Shown here piece by piece: positions 1 to 7,542 of a DNA stretch of 12,330 nt. Source of the DNA: an uncultured Granulicatella sp. Its GTDB lineage: Bacteria; Bacillota; Bacilli; Lactobacillales; Aerococcaceae. Both the position numbers and the translations under genes were made by a program. The DNA is taken from the NCBI GenBank assembly GCA_937891475.1, contig CALATC010000138.1:1-12330 (forward strand). The letters are read 5' to 3'. The notes under the pieces are model-generated. The model did not search any database and was not told the origin of the DNA. It saw only the letters and a program-made list of their open reading frames with translations. The first letter of the stretch is position 1. The number at the start of each line of letters is the position of its first letter.

Positions 1-749
1 GAGCTAGTGGAGGCTTAGGCGAACAATTAGCTTATGAATGTGCCAAACAACAAGCCGGTTTAATATTAGTGGCAAGACGTGAGGAAGTCTTAAAGCAAGT
101 AGCCAACACTTGTCAACAATGGACAAATCAACCCGTCTATTATTATGCTTGTGATTTATCGAATGCAGTTGAAGTAGAATTACTATTAGAAAAAATTCAA
201 TCCATTGATGTCGATATTGTCATTAATAATGCAGGTAGAGGCTATTTAAAACAAGCCGTTGATTTATCAAAAGAAGAAATTGAAGAAATGTTACAATTGA
301 ATTTATATACTTTAATTCAAATCACTCAGAAATATCTTCCTAAATTTATTCAGAAAAAATCAGGAATGTTCGTACAAATTGCTTCTCAAGCTGGAAAAAC
401 AGCAACTCCAAAAACTTCGGTTTATTCAGCTTCAAAATTTGGAGTGTTAGGTTATTCCAATGCTTTACGATTAGAATTAAAAGAACAAGGCATTCATGTA
501 ATGACAGTTAATCCTGGACCAATTGCGACTCAATTTTTTGAAAAAGCAGAACCAACAGGAAAATATTTAGCTAGTGTTTCTAGGTATGTTTTAACAAGTG
601 AGGAAGTTGCAAGAAAAATTATTCGAGGAATGAAACTTCAAAAAAGAGAAGTGAATGTACCGTATAGTATGAATGTTGCAGCCAAATTAAACTTTTGTTT
701 TCCAAAAATTGGAGACATAAGTATTTTAAAATTATTTAATAAAAAATAA
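1..749 (+). CDS. Short-chain dehydrogenase/reductase, 5'-truncated by window edge
   Basis: This is an NAD(P)-dependent oxidoreductase of the classical SDR family; its substrate cannot be read from sequence. The frame is open from base 3 and has no start inside the window. The first residues read ASGGLGEQLA, the end of the Rossmann TGxSxGxG cofactor loop, so only about 10-12 N-terminal residues are missing. A GTG at 69 is an internal valine, not the start. Counting from base 3, NNAG lies at residues 75-78 and the catalytic triad is S128, Y141 and K145 (YSASK). About 248 residues are visible, so the whole protein would be near 260, normal for the family. It ends 17 bp before recJ on the same strand, so they are probably cotranscribed. 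From memory, SDR genes of this type often precede recJ in lactic acid bacteria. Family certain, role unknown. Confidence 0.93.
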   Translation, partial: ASGGLGEQLAYECAKQQAGLILVARREEVLKQVANTCQQWTNQPVYYYACDLSNAVEVELLLEKIQSIDVDIVINNAGRGYLKQAVDLSKEEIEEMLQLNLYTLIQITQKYLPKFIQKKSGMFVQIASQAGKTATPKTSVYSASKFGVLGYSNALRLELKEQGIHVMTVNPGPIATQFFEKAEPTGKYLASVSRYVLTSEEVARKIIRGMKLQKREVNVPYSMNVAAKLNFCFPKIGDISILKLFNKK

Positions 750-766
750 GTTCTGGAGGTGATAGG

Positions 767-3088
767 ATGTCTTTTGCAAATGCTAAATGGGATTTAGTCA
801 ATAATGAGATAGAGGAAAACTCTAAAGAAATTGCGAAAGCATTAGGTCTGTCTCCTTTATTGATTCAAATTTGTAGGAGAAGAGGATATCAAACTGAGGA
901 ACAAATTCAAGAATTTCTATCATCTTCACCGACATTATGGCATGATCCATATTTAATGTATGATATGGAAAAAGCTATTCAACGTATTCAACAAGCGATT
1001 GAAACGGATGAAAGTATCTTGATATTTGGGGACTATGATGCTGATGGTATTACTAGTAGTGCAGTATTATACGAAACACTAGAAATGATGGGGGCACAAG
1101 TAGAATATTATTTACCAAATCGTTTTACAGATGGATATGGTCCGAATATTCGTGTGTTTGAAGAGTATCTTGAAAAAGGAGTTTCTCTAATTATTACGGT
1201 TGACTGTGGAATTGCAGCACATGAAAGTGTTGAATGGGCAATGAGTCAACAATGTGATGTCATAGTAACGGATCACCATGAGATTCCTCCTGTTCTCCCT
1301 AAAGCTTATGCAGTGATACATCCTCGCCATCCAGATGGTGAGTATCCATTTGGAGATTTATCAGGAGCAGGGGTTGCTTTTAAATTAGCGCATGCATTAT
1401 TAGGAGAACTTCCTGTTGAATTAGCTGAAATTGCTTGTATTGGAACAATCGCAGACTTAGTTAGCTTAACAGATGAAAATCGTAGTTTAGTAAAATTAGG
1501 CTTACAACAATTAAATCAAACAGAGAGAATTGGATTAAGTTATTTGTTTCAAGAATTACAATTAACTCCTGGTTCAATAGATGAAAAAACGATAGGATTT
1601 CAAGTAGGACCTTGTTTAAATGCGCTTGGAAGACTTGGAGATGCGACACCGGGTGTGGATTTATTTACAACTTTTGATGATGAAGTGGCCCAAGAAGTTG
1701 TGACTTTAATGCAACAAGAAAATGCCAAAAGAAAGCAAATTGTAGATGATATTACAGCAGAAGCTTTAGAATTAGCTAAATCTCAAATAGATCATAAAGT
1801 GTTAGTATTAGCTCAAACGAATTGGCATGAAGGTGTATTAGGAATTGTTGCGAGTCGAATCGTCGAACAATTACAAAAACCAACGATTATTTTAGGAATT
1901 CAATCAGATGGATTAATGGCAAAAGGTTCTGCAAGATCTTGCGCTCAGTTTAATCTCTATGATGCACTAACGGAATGCCAAGAGTCTTTATCTAAATTTG
2001 GAGGCCATCATATGGCTGCTGGATTAAGTGTTGAAACTGTGAAGTTACCAGCGTTTATGGAAGCTATTGAAACTTATGCGAAACAACATCCTGAATTATT
2101 GGAAGATGAAAAAGTGATTAGTATTGAAGAAGCACTATCACTATCTCAAGTAAATGTTGATTTTATAGATTCTCTTCAAGCATTAAAACCTTATGGAACA
2201 AATAATGCTGAACCAATTTTTAAAATTAGTTCCGTAACAGTCGGACAAAAACAAAAGATTGGAGCTCAGCAACAGCATTTAAAATTAACGTTGAATTCTG
2301 AAAAGCATCAGTTACAAGCGTTAATCTTTAATAAAGGTGAATGGGCGGATAGCTTAAATCTTCAAGCAGAGGTTGAAGTCATTGGAACGTTAGAAATCAA
2401 TGAATGGCAACAAAATCGTTTACCTCAATTAATGTTAAAAGATATTGCGGTTAAAGATGCGTTAATTTTTGATTGGCGTACAAATAAAATTCGACCTGAA
2501 CATTTATCAGTGAAAAAGGCAGCTTATTTAGTTGAAAGAGATGCGCTTAAACCATTAGTGAGTGAAAGAATTGATACAAGTTCTAAAGTCTTTTCAATGG
2601 AAGAATGGATACAAGAAGAAAAACAAGAGGATTTTGAATCGATTGTATTATTTGATTCTCCAAAATCTAAAGAAGTCATTCAAGAATTCCGTAAACACTC
2701 ATATATGCAAAAAATGTATATTATTGCGTGTACACCTAAATCTATTATGACAATGGGGATTCCGACAAGGGAAAGATTTGTGGCTGTTTATCAATATTTA
2801 AAAACACATTCAAATGTTCCCTATAATGAAAAAACAGGAGAACTAGCAAATTATTTAAAAATTCCACTAGATCAATTTAAAGTGATATTAAAAGTGTTTT
2901 TTGAATTAAAATTTGTTATAATAGAAAACGGCTGTTTAAGATTGAATCCAGAGTCCACATCGATGGATTTAATGCAGTCTAACTTAATGAAACAATTGCA
3001 AGAAGAACTTTGGCTCGAAAGAGTATTTATCTATAGTCAATTTTCAGAATTAACAAATTGGCTGACAAATATGGAGGAAGAAAAATGA
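767..3088 (+). CDS. recJ: Single-stranded-DNA-specific 5'-3' exonuclease RecJ
   Basis: RecJ degrades single-stranded DNA 5' to 3' in RecF-type recombination and mismatch or base-excision repair. The 773-residue protein has the DHH phosphoesterase motifs in order: DYDADG (89-94), VDCG (145-148), DHH (169-171) and GTIAD (226-230). The DHHA1 motif GGHHMAAG is at 412-419, followed by an OB-fold region (about 460-570). A C-terminal extension (about 571-773) matches the longer Firmicutes RecJ form; E. coli RecJ is shorter. All metal-binding aspartates and histidines are present. The ATG start is set by GGAGGTGAT at 755-763. The stop overlaps the apt start (ATGA, 3085-3088), so translation of the two is likely coupled. 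An extended -10 sequence lies inside the 3' part (2914-2922) and may give apt extra transcription. Confidence 0.97.
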   Translation: MSFANAKWDLVNNEIEENSKEIAKALGLSPLLIQICRRRGYQTEEQIQEFLSSSPTLWHDPYLMYDMEKAIQRIQQAIETDESILIFGDYDADGITSSAVLYETLEMMGAQVEYYLPNRFTDGYGPNIRVFEEYLEKGVSLIITVDCGIAAHESVEWAMSQQCDVIVTDHHEIPPVLPKAYAVIHPRHPDGEYPFGDLSGAGVAFKLAHALLGELPVELAEIACIGTIADLVSLTDENRSLVKLGLQQLNQTERIGLSYLFQELQLTPGSIDEKTIGFQVGPCLNALGRLGDATPGVDLFTTFDDEVAQEVVTLMQQENAKRKQIVDDITAEALELAKSQIDHKVLVLAQTNWHEGVLGIVASRIVEQLQKPTIILGIQSDGLMAKGSARSCAQFNLYDALTECQESLSKFGGHHMAAGLSVETVKLPAFMEAIETYAKQHPELLEDEKVISIEEALSLSQVNVDFIDSLQALKPYGTNNAEPIFKISSVTVGQKQKIGAQQQHLKLTLNSEKHQLQALIFNKGEWADSLNLQAEVEVIGTLEINEWQQNRLPQLMLKDIAVKDALIFDWRTNKIRPEHLSVKKAAYLVERDALKPLVSERIDTSSKVFSMEEWIQEEKQEDFESIVLFDSPKSKEVIQEFRKHSYMQKMYIIACTPKSIMTMGIPTRERFVAVYQYLKTHSNVPYNEKTGELANYLKIPLDQFKVILKVFFELKFVIIENGCLRLNPESTSMDLMQSNLMKQLQEELWLERVFIYSQFSELTNWLTNMEEEK
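2914..2922 (+). promoter_or_regulatory. Possible internal extended -10 promoter for apt
   Basis: TGTTATAAT is a perfect extended -10 (TGn + TATAAT) inside the recJ coding region, about 160 bp before the apt start. No good -35 lies 16-18 bp upstream, although extended -10 promoters can work without one. In AT-rich coding sequence this may be chance. Confidence 0.3.
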
Positions 3089-3612
3089 ATTTAAAAAACT
3101 ACATTGCAAGTGTACCAAACTATCCTAAAGAAGGAATTATTTTTAGAGATATTTCACCTTTAATGGCAGATGGAAAAGCATATCAATATGCGACACAACA
3201 AATCGTAGATTATGCGAAAAGCAGAGGAGCTGACATGATTGTTGGTCCAGAAGCTCGTGGATTTATCGTTGGATGTCCTGTTGCATATGAATTAGGAATT
3301 GGTTTTGCACCTGCACGTAAAAAAGGAAAATTACCTCGTGAAACAGTTTCTGTAGAATATGATTTAGAATATGGTACTGCAGAATTACATTTACATAAAG
3401 ATGCTGTAAAACCAGGACAAAAAGTATTAATTTGTGATGACTTATTAGCAACAGGTGGAACAATGGATGCTTGTGCTAAATTAGTTGAAAAATTAGGTGG
3501 AGAAGTTGTTGGTTTAGCATTCTTAGTAGAATTAACAGACTTAAAAGGCCGTGAAAAAATCGAAGGATATGACATCTTTACATTGATGGAATACACTGAA
3601 GACGAAAGATAA
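3085..3612 (+). CDS. apt: Adenine phosphoribosyltransferase
   Basis: Apt salvages adenine, making AMP and pyrophosphate from adenine and PRPP in the cytoplasm. The 175-residue protein is of normal length. The PRPP-binding signature [13 protein letters not shown] is at residues 114-126 with both acidic residues, RDISPL is at 21-26, and the flexible catalytic-loop region RKKGKLP is at 78-84. The start is the ATG at 3085: GGAGG at 3073-3077 is well spaced, and the protein then begins [17 protein letters not shown], as Apt proteins do. The in-frame TTG at 3058 would add nine residues encoded inside recJ and has no ribosome site. The start overlaps the recJ stop as ATGA, implying coupling. A hairpin terminator follows within 30 bp. 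Confidence 0.97.
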   Translation: MNLKNYIASVPNYPKEGIIFRDISPLMADGKAYQYATQQIVDYAKSRGADMIVGPEARGFIVGCPVAYELGIGFAPARKKGKLPRETVSVEYDLEYGTAELHLHKDAVKPGQKVLICDDLLATGGTMDACAKLVEKLGGEVVGLAFLVELTDLKGREKIEGYDIFTLMEYTEDER

Positions 3613-3640
3613 AGAAATAGATTTTTCTGAAGTAGTAACG

Positions 3641-3682
3641 AAAGCCATGATAATCGTACTTGCGAATATCATGGCTTTTATA
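3641..3682. terminator. Bidirectional terminator between apt and mvaA
   Basis: AAAGCCATGATA (3641-3652) is perfectly repeated inverted at 3667-3678 (TATCATGGCTTT): a 12-bp stem with a 14-nt loop. On the plus strand the stem runs into a short T-rich tail. It sits between two convergent genes, so it probably stops both; the minus-strand U tract is short and that direction is less sure. Confidence 0.82.
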
Positions 3683-3683
3683 C

Positions 3684-4961
3684 TTATCTAATACTTTCTA
3701 ATATTTTTTGCACAGTTTCTAAATTTAAATGTTTGTGCTCTTTTAATAATTGTACAATTTGTGGAATTTCTTTTTCTGTCGCTCCAGCTGTTAAAGCTAG
3801 AGATTTTACTTGTAAGTTCATATGTCCTTTTTGAATGCCATCCGTTACTAATGCTTTTAATGCAGCAAAATTTTGTGCTAAACCAATAGAAGAGATAATA
3901 GAAGCTAATTCTTTAGCAGATGGATTCATCAATAATTCATGAGCAAATTGAGCGGCTGGATGAATCGCAATAGAACCACCGACTGTTCCAATTGGCATTG
4001 GAATACTCAATGTTCCTACTAATTCTTTGTCATTATGGATGTACCATTTGCTAAAAGGTTGATAGGTTCCTGATAGGGTTGCATAAGCATGAGCTCCAGC
4101 TTCAATCGCTCGCCAATCATTTCCAGTTGCAATAACGACTGCATCAATTCCATTCATAATTCCTTTATTATGAGTAGCAGCTCGATAAGTATCTACTTGG
4201 GATAGTTCACTTGCAATTTCAATTCTTTTGGCAATTTCTTCTCCAGAAATCGTCTTTGTTCCTAATTGTTCAAATGGAATACGGCATGTAGTCGTGACAA
4301 CAGAATGAGTTGCTAAATTTGATAAAATTGCCATAATACAAGTCCCATTTGTAAAAGTTTCGATAGGAGATACTAAAGCTTCTAAAATAGTATTTAAAAT
4401 ATTTGCCCCCATTGCTTCTTTAGTATCAACAGAAACATAAAATACATAAAATGTATGATGAGGATGTTGTTTTTCTTCTACCCAAATCTTTTGAATTCCA
4501 CCACCACGTTTGACAATAGAAGGGTGAGCTTCATGAGCGATAGAAAATAAGTGATCCATTTCTTTTGAAAGTTTATCCTCAATTTCTTCTATAGAATAGG
4601 GAGAATCATAGATCGCAATTTCCCCAATCATTTCTCTTTTTTCTTGAGTAGTAGTAAATCCCCCTGAACGATGAATGATTTTACACCCATTACTTGCTGC
4701 AGCAATCACGGAAGGTTCTTCTGTTACCATAGGGACGGTATAAGTTTTATCATTTACCGTTACTTCAGGTACAATACCAAGTGGTAAATCGTATAAGCCG
4801 ATTTGATTTTCAATCATTTGATTGGCTACTGATTCTGGTAAGTTGAATCCATTTAATAAGTTTGCTTTCTTTTCATCTGATAGATAAGATAAGTTTGATA
4901 AAATGTTTTTTCTTTCTAGCGGTGTTTTTTGATAAAATTTATAAAATAATTGGTCGTTCAT
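3684..4961 (-). CDS. mvaA: Hydroxymethylglutaryl-CoA reductase, class II, degradative-type fold
   Basis: This enzyme reduces HMG-CoA to mevalonate, the committed step of the mevalonate route to isopentenyl diphosphate in Gram-positive cocci. The 425-residue protein shows class II motifs: ENQIGLYDLPLGI (51-63), the catalytic glutamate in TEEPS (E82), EAMGAN (182-187), lysine in THNKG (K266), aspartate in GNDW (D282), GTVGG (325-329) and the C-terminal histidine in KGHMN (H380). These fall one residue from the classic Pseudomonas mevalonii positions, so the active site looks intact. AAGGGGG (minus strand, 4968-4974) is a slightly imperfect Shine-Dalgarno, 6-7 nt before the ATG. The gene is monocistronic, with its own upstream extended -10. 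It is not fused to acetyl-CoA acetyltransferase as in Enterococcus MvaE, and no mvaS is beside it. Confidence 0.96.
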   Translation of the reverse strand: MNDQLFYKFYQKTPLERKNILSNLSYLSDEKKANLLNGFNLPESVANQMIENQIGLYDLPLGIVPEVTVNDKTYTVPMVTEEPSVIAAASNGCKIIHRSGGFTTTQEKREMIGEIAIYDSPYSIEEIEDKLSKEMDHLFSIAHEAHPSIVKRGGGIQKIWVEEKQHPHHTFYVFYVSVDTKEAMGANILNTILEALVSPIETFTNGTCIMAILSNLATHSVVTTTCRIPFEQLGTKTISGEEIAKRIEIASELSQVDTYRAATHNKGIMNGIDAVVIATGNDWRAIEAGAHAYATLSGTYQPFSKWYIHNDKELVGTLSIPMPIGTVGGSIAIHPAAQFAHELLMNPSAKELASIISSIGLAQNFAALKALVTDGIQKGHMNLQVKSLALTAGATEKEIPQIVQLLKEHKHLNLETVQKILESIR

Positions 4962-4984
4962 ATTAAGCCCCCTTAGTTGACTCT

Positions 4985-4993
4985 AGTATAACA
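4985..4993 (-). promoter_or_regulatory. Extended -10 promoter of mvaA
   Basis: On the minus strand TGTTATACT gives an extended -10 (TGn + TATACT, five of six matches). It would start transcription about 16 nt before the mvaA ATG. I see no clear -35. It lies in the 107-bp divergent region shared with the gene at 5069. Confidence 0.5.
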
Positions 4994-5042
4994 AATTTAT
5001 CAGTATGAGGGGAAGATACAAGAAAAAATGTTTCAAATACTG

Positions 5043-5048
5043 TATACT
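5043..5048 (+). promoter_or_regulatory. Weak -10 candidate for the 5069-6433 pair
   Basis: TATACT matches five of six bases of the -10 consensus on the plus strand, 20 bp before the ATG at 5069. No recognisable -35 lies 16-18 bp upstream. If used, the leader is very short and begins almost at the Shine-Dalgarno (5056-5065). Confidence 0.3.
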
Positions 5049-5068
5049 AGAAAACAAGGAGTGATGAA

Positions 5069-5662
5069 ATGAAATTTACAAGAACGATTCAAGAACGCTT
5101 ATTTATTGTAGAAGCCAAAGAGGCTTATCAAAAAGAAGCAGAAGATTTATTAACGATTGTAGAAGATTATTTTGAAGAAAATTTAGAAGAATTAAATCAA
5201 TTAATTCCAATCCATTATGGAAATATTAAAGTTGTTTCCATTGAAAATGAGTATCATGTTTGCGTTCCAAATTATGAACAAAAACAATTAGAAGAATGGA
5301 TTACAGATTGTAGTTATTTCTTAGAAATTGTTCAAAAAACATTTAAAGCAGGTAAACGTACGAAAACATTAGGAAAGTTAGTTCCATTCCGTTTTGATAG
5401 TCCTGTTATTATTGCGAATCATACATTTGAAGTGGAAGATTTTTATGCGCATCGTTTTGATGATGAAACATGGTATATAGCACCTGTTGATCAAGAAATT
5501 GAATCTCAACCATTATCAGGAGCAAAAGCTTATGAAATTTTCCCTGATTATCCAAACTTTTATGATATGATGCATTTACCAACAGATACTATTGTTATTT
5601 TTCATAAAGGAGAAATCGTATCTGTTTTAAATGAAGATAGTGAAGATATTTGGAATTTATAG
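5069..5662 (+). CDS. Uncharacterised acidic cytoplasmic protein
   Basis: I do not recognise this 197-residue protein. It has no signal peptide, membrane segment or metal motif. The N-terminal half (1-90) looks helical and rich in Glu, with EEYFEENLEEL-like acidic stretches. The C-terminal half is mixed alpha/beta and aromatic-rich, with a conspicuous FPDYPNFYDMMHLPTDT block (158-174) that reads like a conserved core. AAGGAGTGAT (5056-5065) fixes the ATG. Its stop codon overlaps the ribosome site of the thioesterase gene that follows, so the two are cotranscribed and probably coupled, and a link to fatty acid or acyl-ACP metabolism is possible but only inferred. It is divergent from mvaA. Codon use looks like its neighbours. 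The CDS is safe; the function is unknown. Confidence 0.88.
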   Translation: MKFTRTIQERLFIVEAKEAYQKEAEDLLTIVEDYFEENLEELNQLIPIHYGNIKVVSIENEYHVCVPNYEQKQLEEWITDCSYFLEIVQKTFKAGKRTKTLGKLVPFRFDSPVIIANHTFEVEDFYAHRFDDETWYIAPVDQEIESQPLSGAKAYEIFPDYPNFYDMMHLPTDTIVIFHKGEIVSVLNEDSEDIWNL

Positions 5663-5671
5663 GAGGATGCT

Positions 5672-6433
5672 ATGACGGTTGATGTAATTTGCAAAGTAGA
5701 GCGTACCATTCTTCCATATGAGTGTGATTGGAAAGGAAATTTATTATTAAGTCAAGCTTTAGGAATGATGATGTTAGCTTCTAGAAAGCAACAACAACAA
5801 TTAGAAAATCCAAGCTTAGTTTATGAAAAGGGCTATACATGGATTGTTATCCAACACGAAATTGAGATTCATCGCATGCCAAAAGTAGATGAAGAAGTCA
5901 TCATTGAAACAGAAGCAATTAGCTATAATAAATTTTTTACTTATCGTGAATATCGCATTCTTTCAAAAGAAAGTGAAGAGTTGTTTAAATGTTTGACGAC
6001 ATTTGCCATGCTTGATATGAACGCACGTAAGATAGTTTCTATAGATGAAGAAGTTGTGTTGGAATATCCATTATCAATTGGAAAAGAAATGAGAAAAGCA
6101 ACTCGAATTCCTAAAAAAGATTTTACAGATGCACCAACAGGGGAATACAAAATTCGAATCAATGATATTGATGCTAATCTACATGTTAATAATGCTCGTT
6201 ACTTTGATTTTGCTTTTAGTGAATTAGGAATGGAGTTTTTAAAGGAACATCAGTTAAAACAAGTGGTGATTAAATATGAAAAGGAAGTATTACCAGAATC
6301 AACCATTGCATGTTCAACTTTATGGGAAGAAAATGAAAAAGAAAGTCAAGAGAGAACACAAACGTATCATTTAATTTCTCAAGATGGGAATCGATGTGCG
6401 AATATTCAAATGGAGTGGGAAGAAATTGCATAA
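5672..6433 (+). CDS. Acyl-ACP thioesterase (FatA/FatB-like double hotdog)
   Basis: The enzyme hydrolyses acyl-acyl carrier protein to free fatty acid and ACP in the cytoplasm, competing with phospholipid synthesis. The 253-residue length fits the bacterial acyl-ACP thioesterase family with two hotdog domains (about 1-140 and 150-253). The catalytic block is DIDANLHVNNARY (165-177) with D167, N169 and H171. KYEKEV (201-206) aligns by eye with plant EYRREC, putting the catalytic glutamate at E205 and valine where plants have cysteine. The N-terminal hotdog carries the WIVIQHEIEIHRMP strand (57-70) typical of the family. AGGAGG (5661-5666) overlaps the stop codon of the gene upstream and sits 5 nt before the ATG. 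No terminator follows before the rpsD promoter. Family assignment is solid; chain-length preference cannot be read. Confidence 0.9.
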   Translation: MTVDVICKVERTILPYECDWKGNLLLSQALGMMMLASRKQQQQLENPSLVYEKGYTWIVIQHEIEIHRMPKVDEEVIIETEAISYNKFFTYREYRILSKESEELFKCLTTFAMLDMNARKIVSIDEEVVLEYPLSIGKEMRKATRIPKKDFTDAPTGEYKIRINDIDANLHVNNARYFDFAFSELGMEFLKEHQLKQVVIKYEKEVLPESTIACSTLWEENEKESQERTQTYHLISQDGNRCANIQMEWEEIA

Positions 6434-6439
6434 AATAGT

Positions 6440-6468
6440 TTGCATTTTATTCAAACATCTGATACAAT
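6440..6468 (+). promoter_or_regulatory. rpsD promoter
   Basis: TTGCAT (6440-6445) and TACAAT (6463-6468) are separated by exactly 17 bp and match five of six and five of six sigma-70/SigA consensus bases. It predicts a start near 6475 and a leader of about 170 nt. It begins 7 bp after the thioesterase stop. Confidence 0.75.
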
Positions 6469-6474
6469 AATTTT

Positions 6475-6643
6475 TGTGTAAAATATGCAGCAGAAATAAG
6501 AGAAGCTCGTCAACAGTCCTATCCATTCAGAGGAAGGTAGTAACCACGGCTGCAAAGGTGAACCCTAGTAGAGACTGCACGAATCTACTGTTTCGCAATT
6601 ATTTTACTCCATAAAAAATTTTTTATTATTGGAGGAATGTTCA
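6475..6643 (+). ncRNA. Structured rpsD 5' leader, candidate S4 autoregulatory RNA
   Basis: The untranslated leader has several pairings readable by eye. GCAGC (6487-6491) pairs with GCTGC (6549-6553). CTA plus TCC (6519-6524) pairs with GGA (6532-6534) and TAG (6538-6540) around a bulge. AGTAGA (6567-6572) pairs with TCTACT (6584-6589). The loop of that last hairpin holds GACTG (6573-6577), complementary to CAGTC (6514-6518), with TCGT (6507-6510) and ACGA (6579-6582) extending the match; this could form a pseudoknot or a competing helix. At the 3' end CTCCATAAAAAA (6607-6618) faces TTTTTTATTATTGGAG (6619-6634), covering the ribosome site. In B. subtilis S4 represses its own gene through the rpsD leader; that this one works the same way is inferred. 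Confidence 0.65.
6607..6635 (+). promoter_or_regulatory. Hairpin sequestering the rpsD Shine-Dalgarno
   Basis: CTCCA (6607-6611) is complementary to TGGAG (6630-6634), and the bases between are A6/T6-rich and can extend the stem. Formation would hide GGAGG (6631-6635), the ribosome site of rpsD, and give a translational off state. Confidence 0.5.
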
Positions 6644-7255
6644 ATGTCACGTTACACTGGACCAAGCTGGAAGTTATCTCGTCGTTTAGGCATTTCACTT
6701 TCAGGAACAGGAAAAGAAATCGCTCGTCGTCCATACGCACCAGGTCAACACGGACCAAACAGCCGTAAAAAATTATCTGAGTATGGTCAACAATTACAAG
6801 AAAAACAAAAACTACGTCATATGTATGGTATGAACGAACGTCAATTTGCTACTTTATTCAAAAAAGCTGGCAAAATTAAAGAAGGTAAACATGGTGAAAA
6901 CTTCATGATCCTTCTAGAACAACGTTTAGATAACGTAGTTTACCGTTTAGGATTAGCTTCAACTCGTCGTCAAGCTCGTCAATTAGTAAACCACGGTCAC
7001 GTTACTGTAAATGGTAAACGTGTAGATATCCCTTCATTCCAAGTACAAGTTGGAGATGTTGTTGGTGTTCGTGAAAAATCACGTAACTTAACAATCATTA
7101 AAGAATCTTTAGAATCTTTATATGGACGTCCAGAATTTGTTACATTTGATGAAGAAAAATTAGAAGGTTCATTAAACCGTCTACCATTACGTGATGAGTT
7201 AACATCTGATGTTGACGAATCATTAATCGTTGAATATTACAACAAATTAGGCTAG
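6644..7255 (+). CDS. rpsD: Ribosomal protein S4
   Basis: S4 is a primary 16S rRNA-binding protein that nucleates small-subunit assembly and helps hold the mRNA entry site. The 203-residue protein starts [16 protein letters not shown], which lacks the zinc-binding cysteines of the C+ S4 type and matches the cysteine-free Firmicutes form. The S4 RNA-binding domain spans about 93-155 ([20 protein letters not shown], then [13 protein letters not shown]). GGAGG at 6631-6635, 8 nt upstream, selects the ATG at 6644; an in-frame TTG at 6629 precedes that site and is not the start. Codon use is more biased than in neighbouring genes (CGT, GGT, AAC common), as expected for a highly expressed gene. It is monocistronic: own promoter, structured leader and strong terminator. 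Confidence 0.98.
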   Translation: MSRYTGPSWKLSRRLGISLSGTGKEIARRPYAPGQHGPNSRKKLSEYGQQLQEKQKLRHMYGMNERQFATLFKKAGKIKEGKHGENFMILLEQRLDNVVYRLGLASTRRQARQLVNHGHVTVNGKRVDIPSFQVQVGDVVGVREKSRNLTIIKESLESLYGRPEFVTFDEEKLEGSLNRLPLRDELTSDVDESLIVEYYNKLG

Positions 7256-7275
7256 TCATTTTCTATACTAGCTCT

Positions 7276-7320
7276 AACCCAAGAATCGCGGTATTATCGC
7301 ATTCTTGGGTTTTTATTTTT
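7276..7320 (+). terminator. rpsD terminator
   Basis: AACCCAAGAAT (7276-7286) pairs perfectly with ATTCTTGGGTT (7301-7311), and GCG (7288-7290) with CGC (7298-7300) extends the stem beyond a bulged C. A T-rich tract (TTTTTATTTTT) follows directly. This is a textbook intrinsic terminator 20 bp after the stop. Confidence 0.93.
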
Positions 7321-7386
7321 TGCCAAAACTGGCTCAAAGTGGCAAAAACGACAAAAGTTTGCCCCTTTTTTGCCCCATCGTTTTTA
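7316..7386. repeat. Cluster of short direct and inverted repeats (TTTGCCCC / TGCCA)
   Basis: TTTTTGCCA (7317-7325) is inverted at 7340-7348 (TGGCAAAAA). AAAAACGA (7344-7351) is inverted at 7378-7385 (TCGTTTTT). Within the second loop, TTTGCCCC occurs twice as a direct repeat (7358-7365 and 7369-7376), 11 bp apart, one helical turn. The cluster lies just past the rpsD terminator and before the dnaG promoter. It resembles the tandem arm-type sites bound by tyrosine integrases, but no integrase is in the window; the role is unknown. Confidence 0.5.
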
Positions 7387-7440
7387 TCGTAATAGTAGAA
7401 CCATTATATTGATATTTTTAACTTAGAAAAGCTAAATTAG

Positions 7441-7469
7441 TTGAAACAATTTTCAATTGATGATAATAT
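7441..7469 (+). promoter_or_regulatory. Candidate promoter of dnaG-rpoD
   Basis: TTGAAA (7441-7446), then 17 bp, then TAATAT (7464-7469). The -35 matches well and the -10 moderately; overlapping TA-rich hexamers make the exact -10 uncertain. The predicted start near 7476 leaves a leader of about 65 nt. Confidence 0.45.
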
Positions 7470-7473
7470 ATAT

Positions 7474-7498
7474 CCTGTATCATTAGGGATACTACAGG
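7474..7498 (+). other. Hairpin in the dnaG 5' leader
   Basis: CCTGTATC (7474-7481) pairs with GATAC (7488-7492) and AGG (7496-7498) around a three-base bulge, closing a six-base loop. It lies at the predicted transcript start and has no T tract, so it is not a terminator. It may stabilise or tune the dnaG message; no role is known. Confidence 0.4.
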
Positions 7499-7542
7499 CA
7501 AAGGGAAAAGTTCCTTAACATTTCAGGAAAAGGAGGCAGTAT

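Noticed and set aside
69..71. GTG as the start of the SDR gene
   Set aside because: The frame continues upstream to base 3 and encodes the conserved glycine-rich cofactor loop.
3058..3084. TTG start that lengthens apt by nine residues
   Set aside because: No ribosome site precedes it, it lies inside recJ, and the ATG at 3085 has GGAGG and the standard Apt N terminus.
3210..3596. Open frame of 128 codons antisense to apt
   Set aside because: It lies wholly opposite a certain gene, starts with no ribosome site and has no recognisable motif. It results from apt codon composition.
6428..6450. GCATAAAATAG...GCATTTTATTC as a terminator after the thioesterase
   Set aside because: The ATAAAAT/ATTTTAT stem is only A/T and overlaps the rpsD -35 region; there is no T tract.
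6505..6540. RNase P or tmRNA fragment suggested by GAGGAAGGTAG
   Set aside because: The match is limited to a few bases; the rest of those RNAs is missing and the segment is clearly an rpsD leader.
6629..6643. TTG start for rpsD, five residues upstream
   Set aside because: The TTG precedes and overlaps the GGAGG site itself; S4 proteins begin MSRYTGP at the ATG at 6644.
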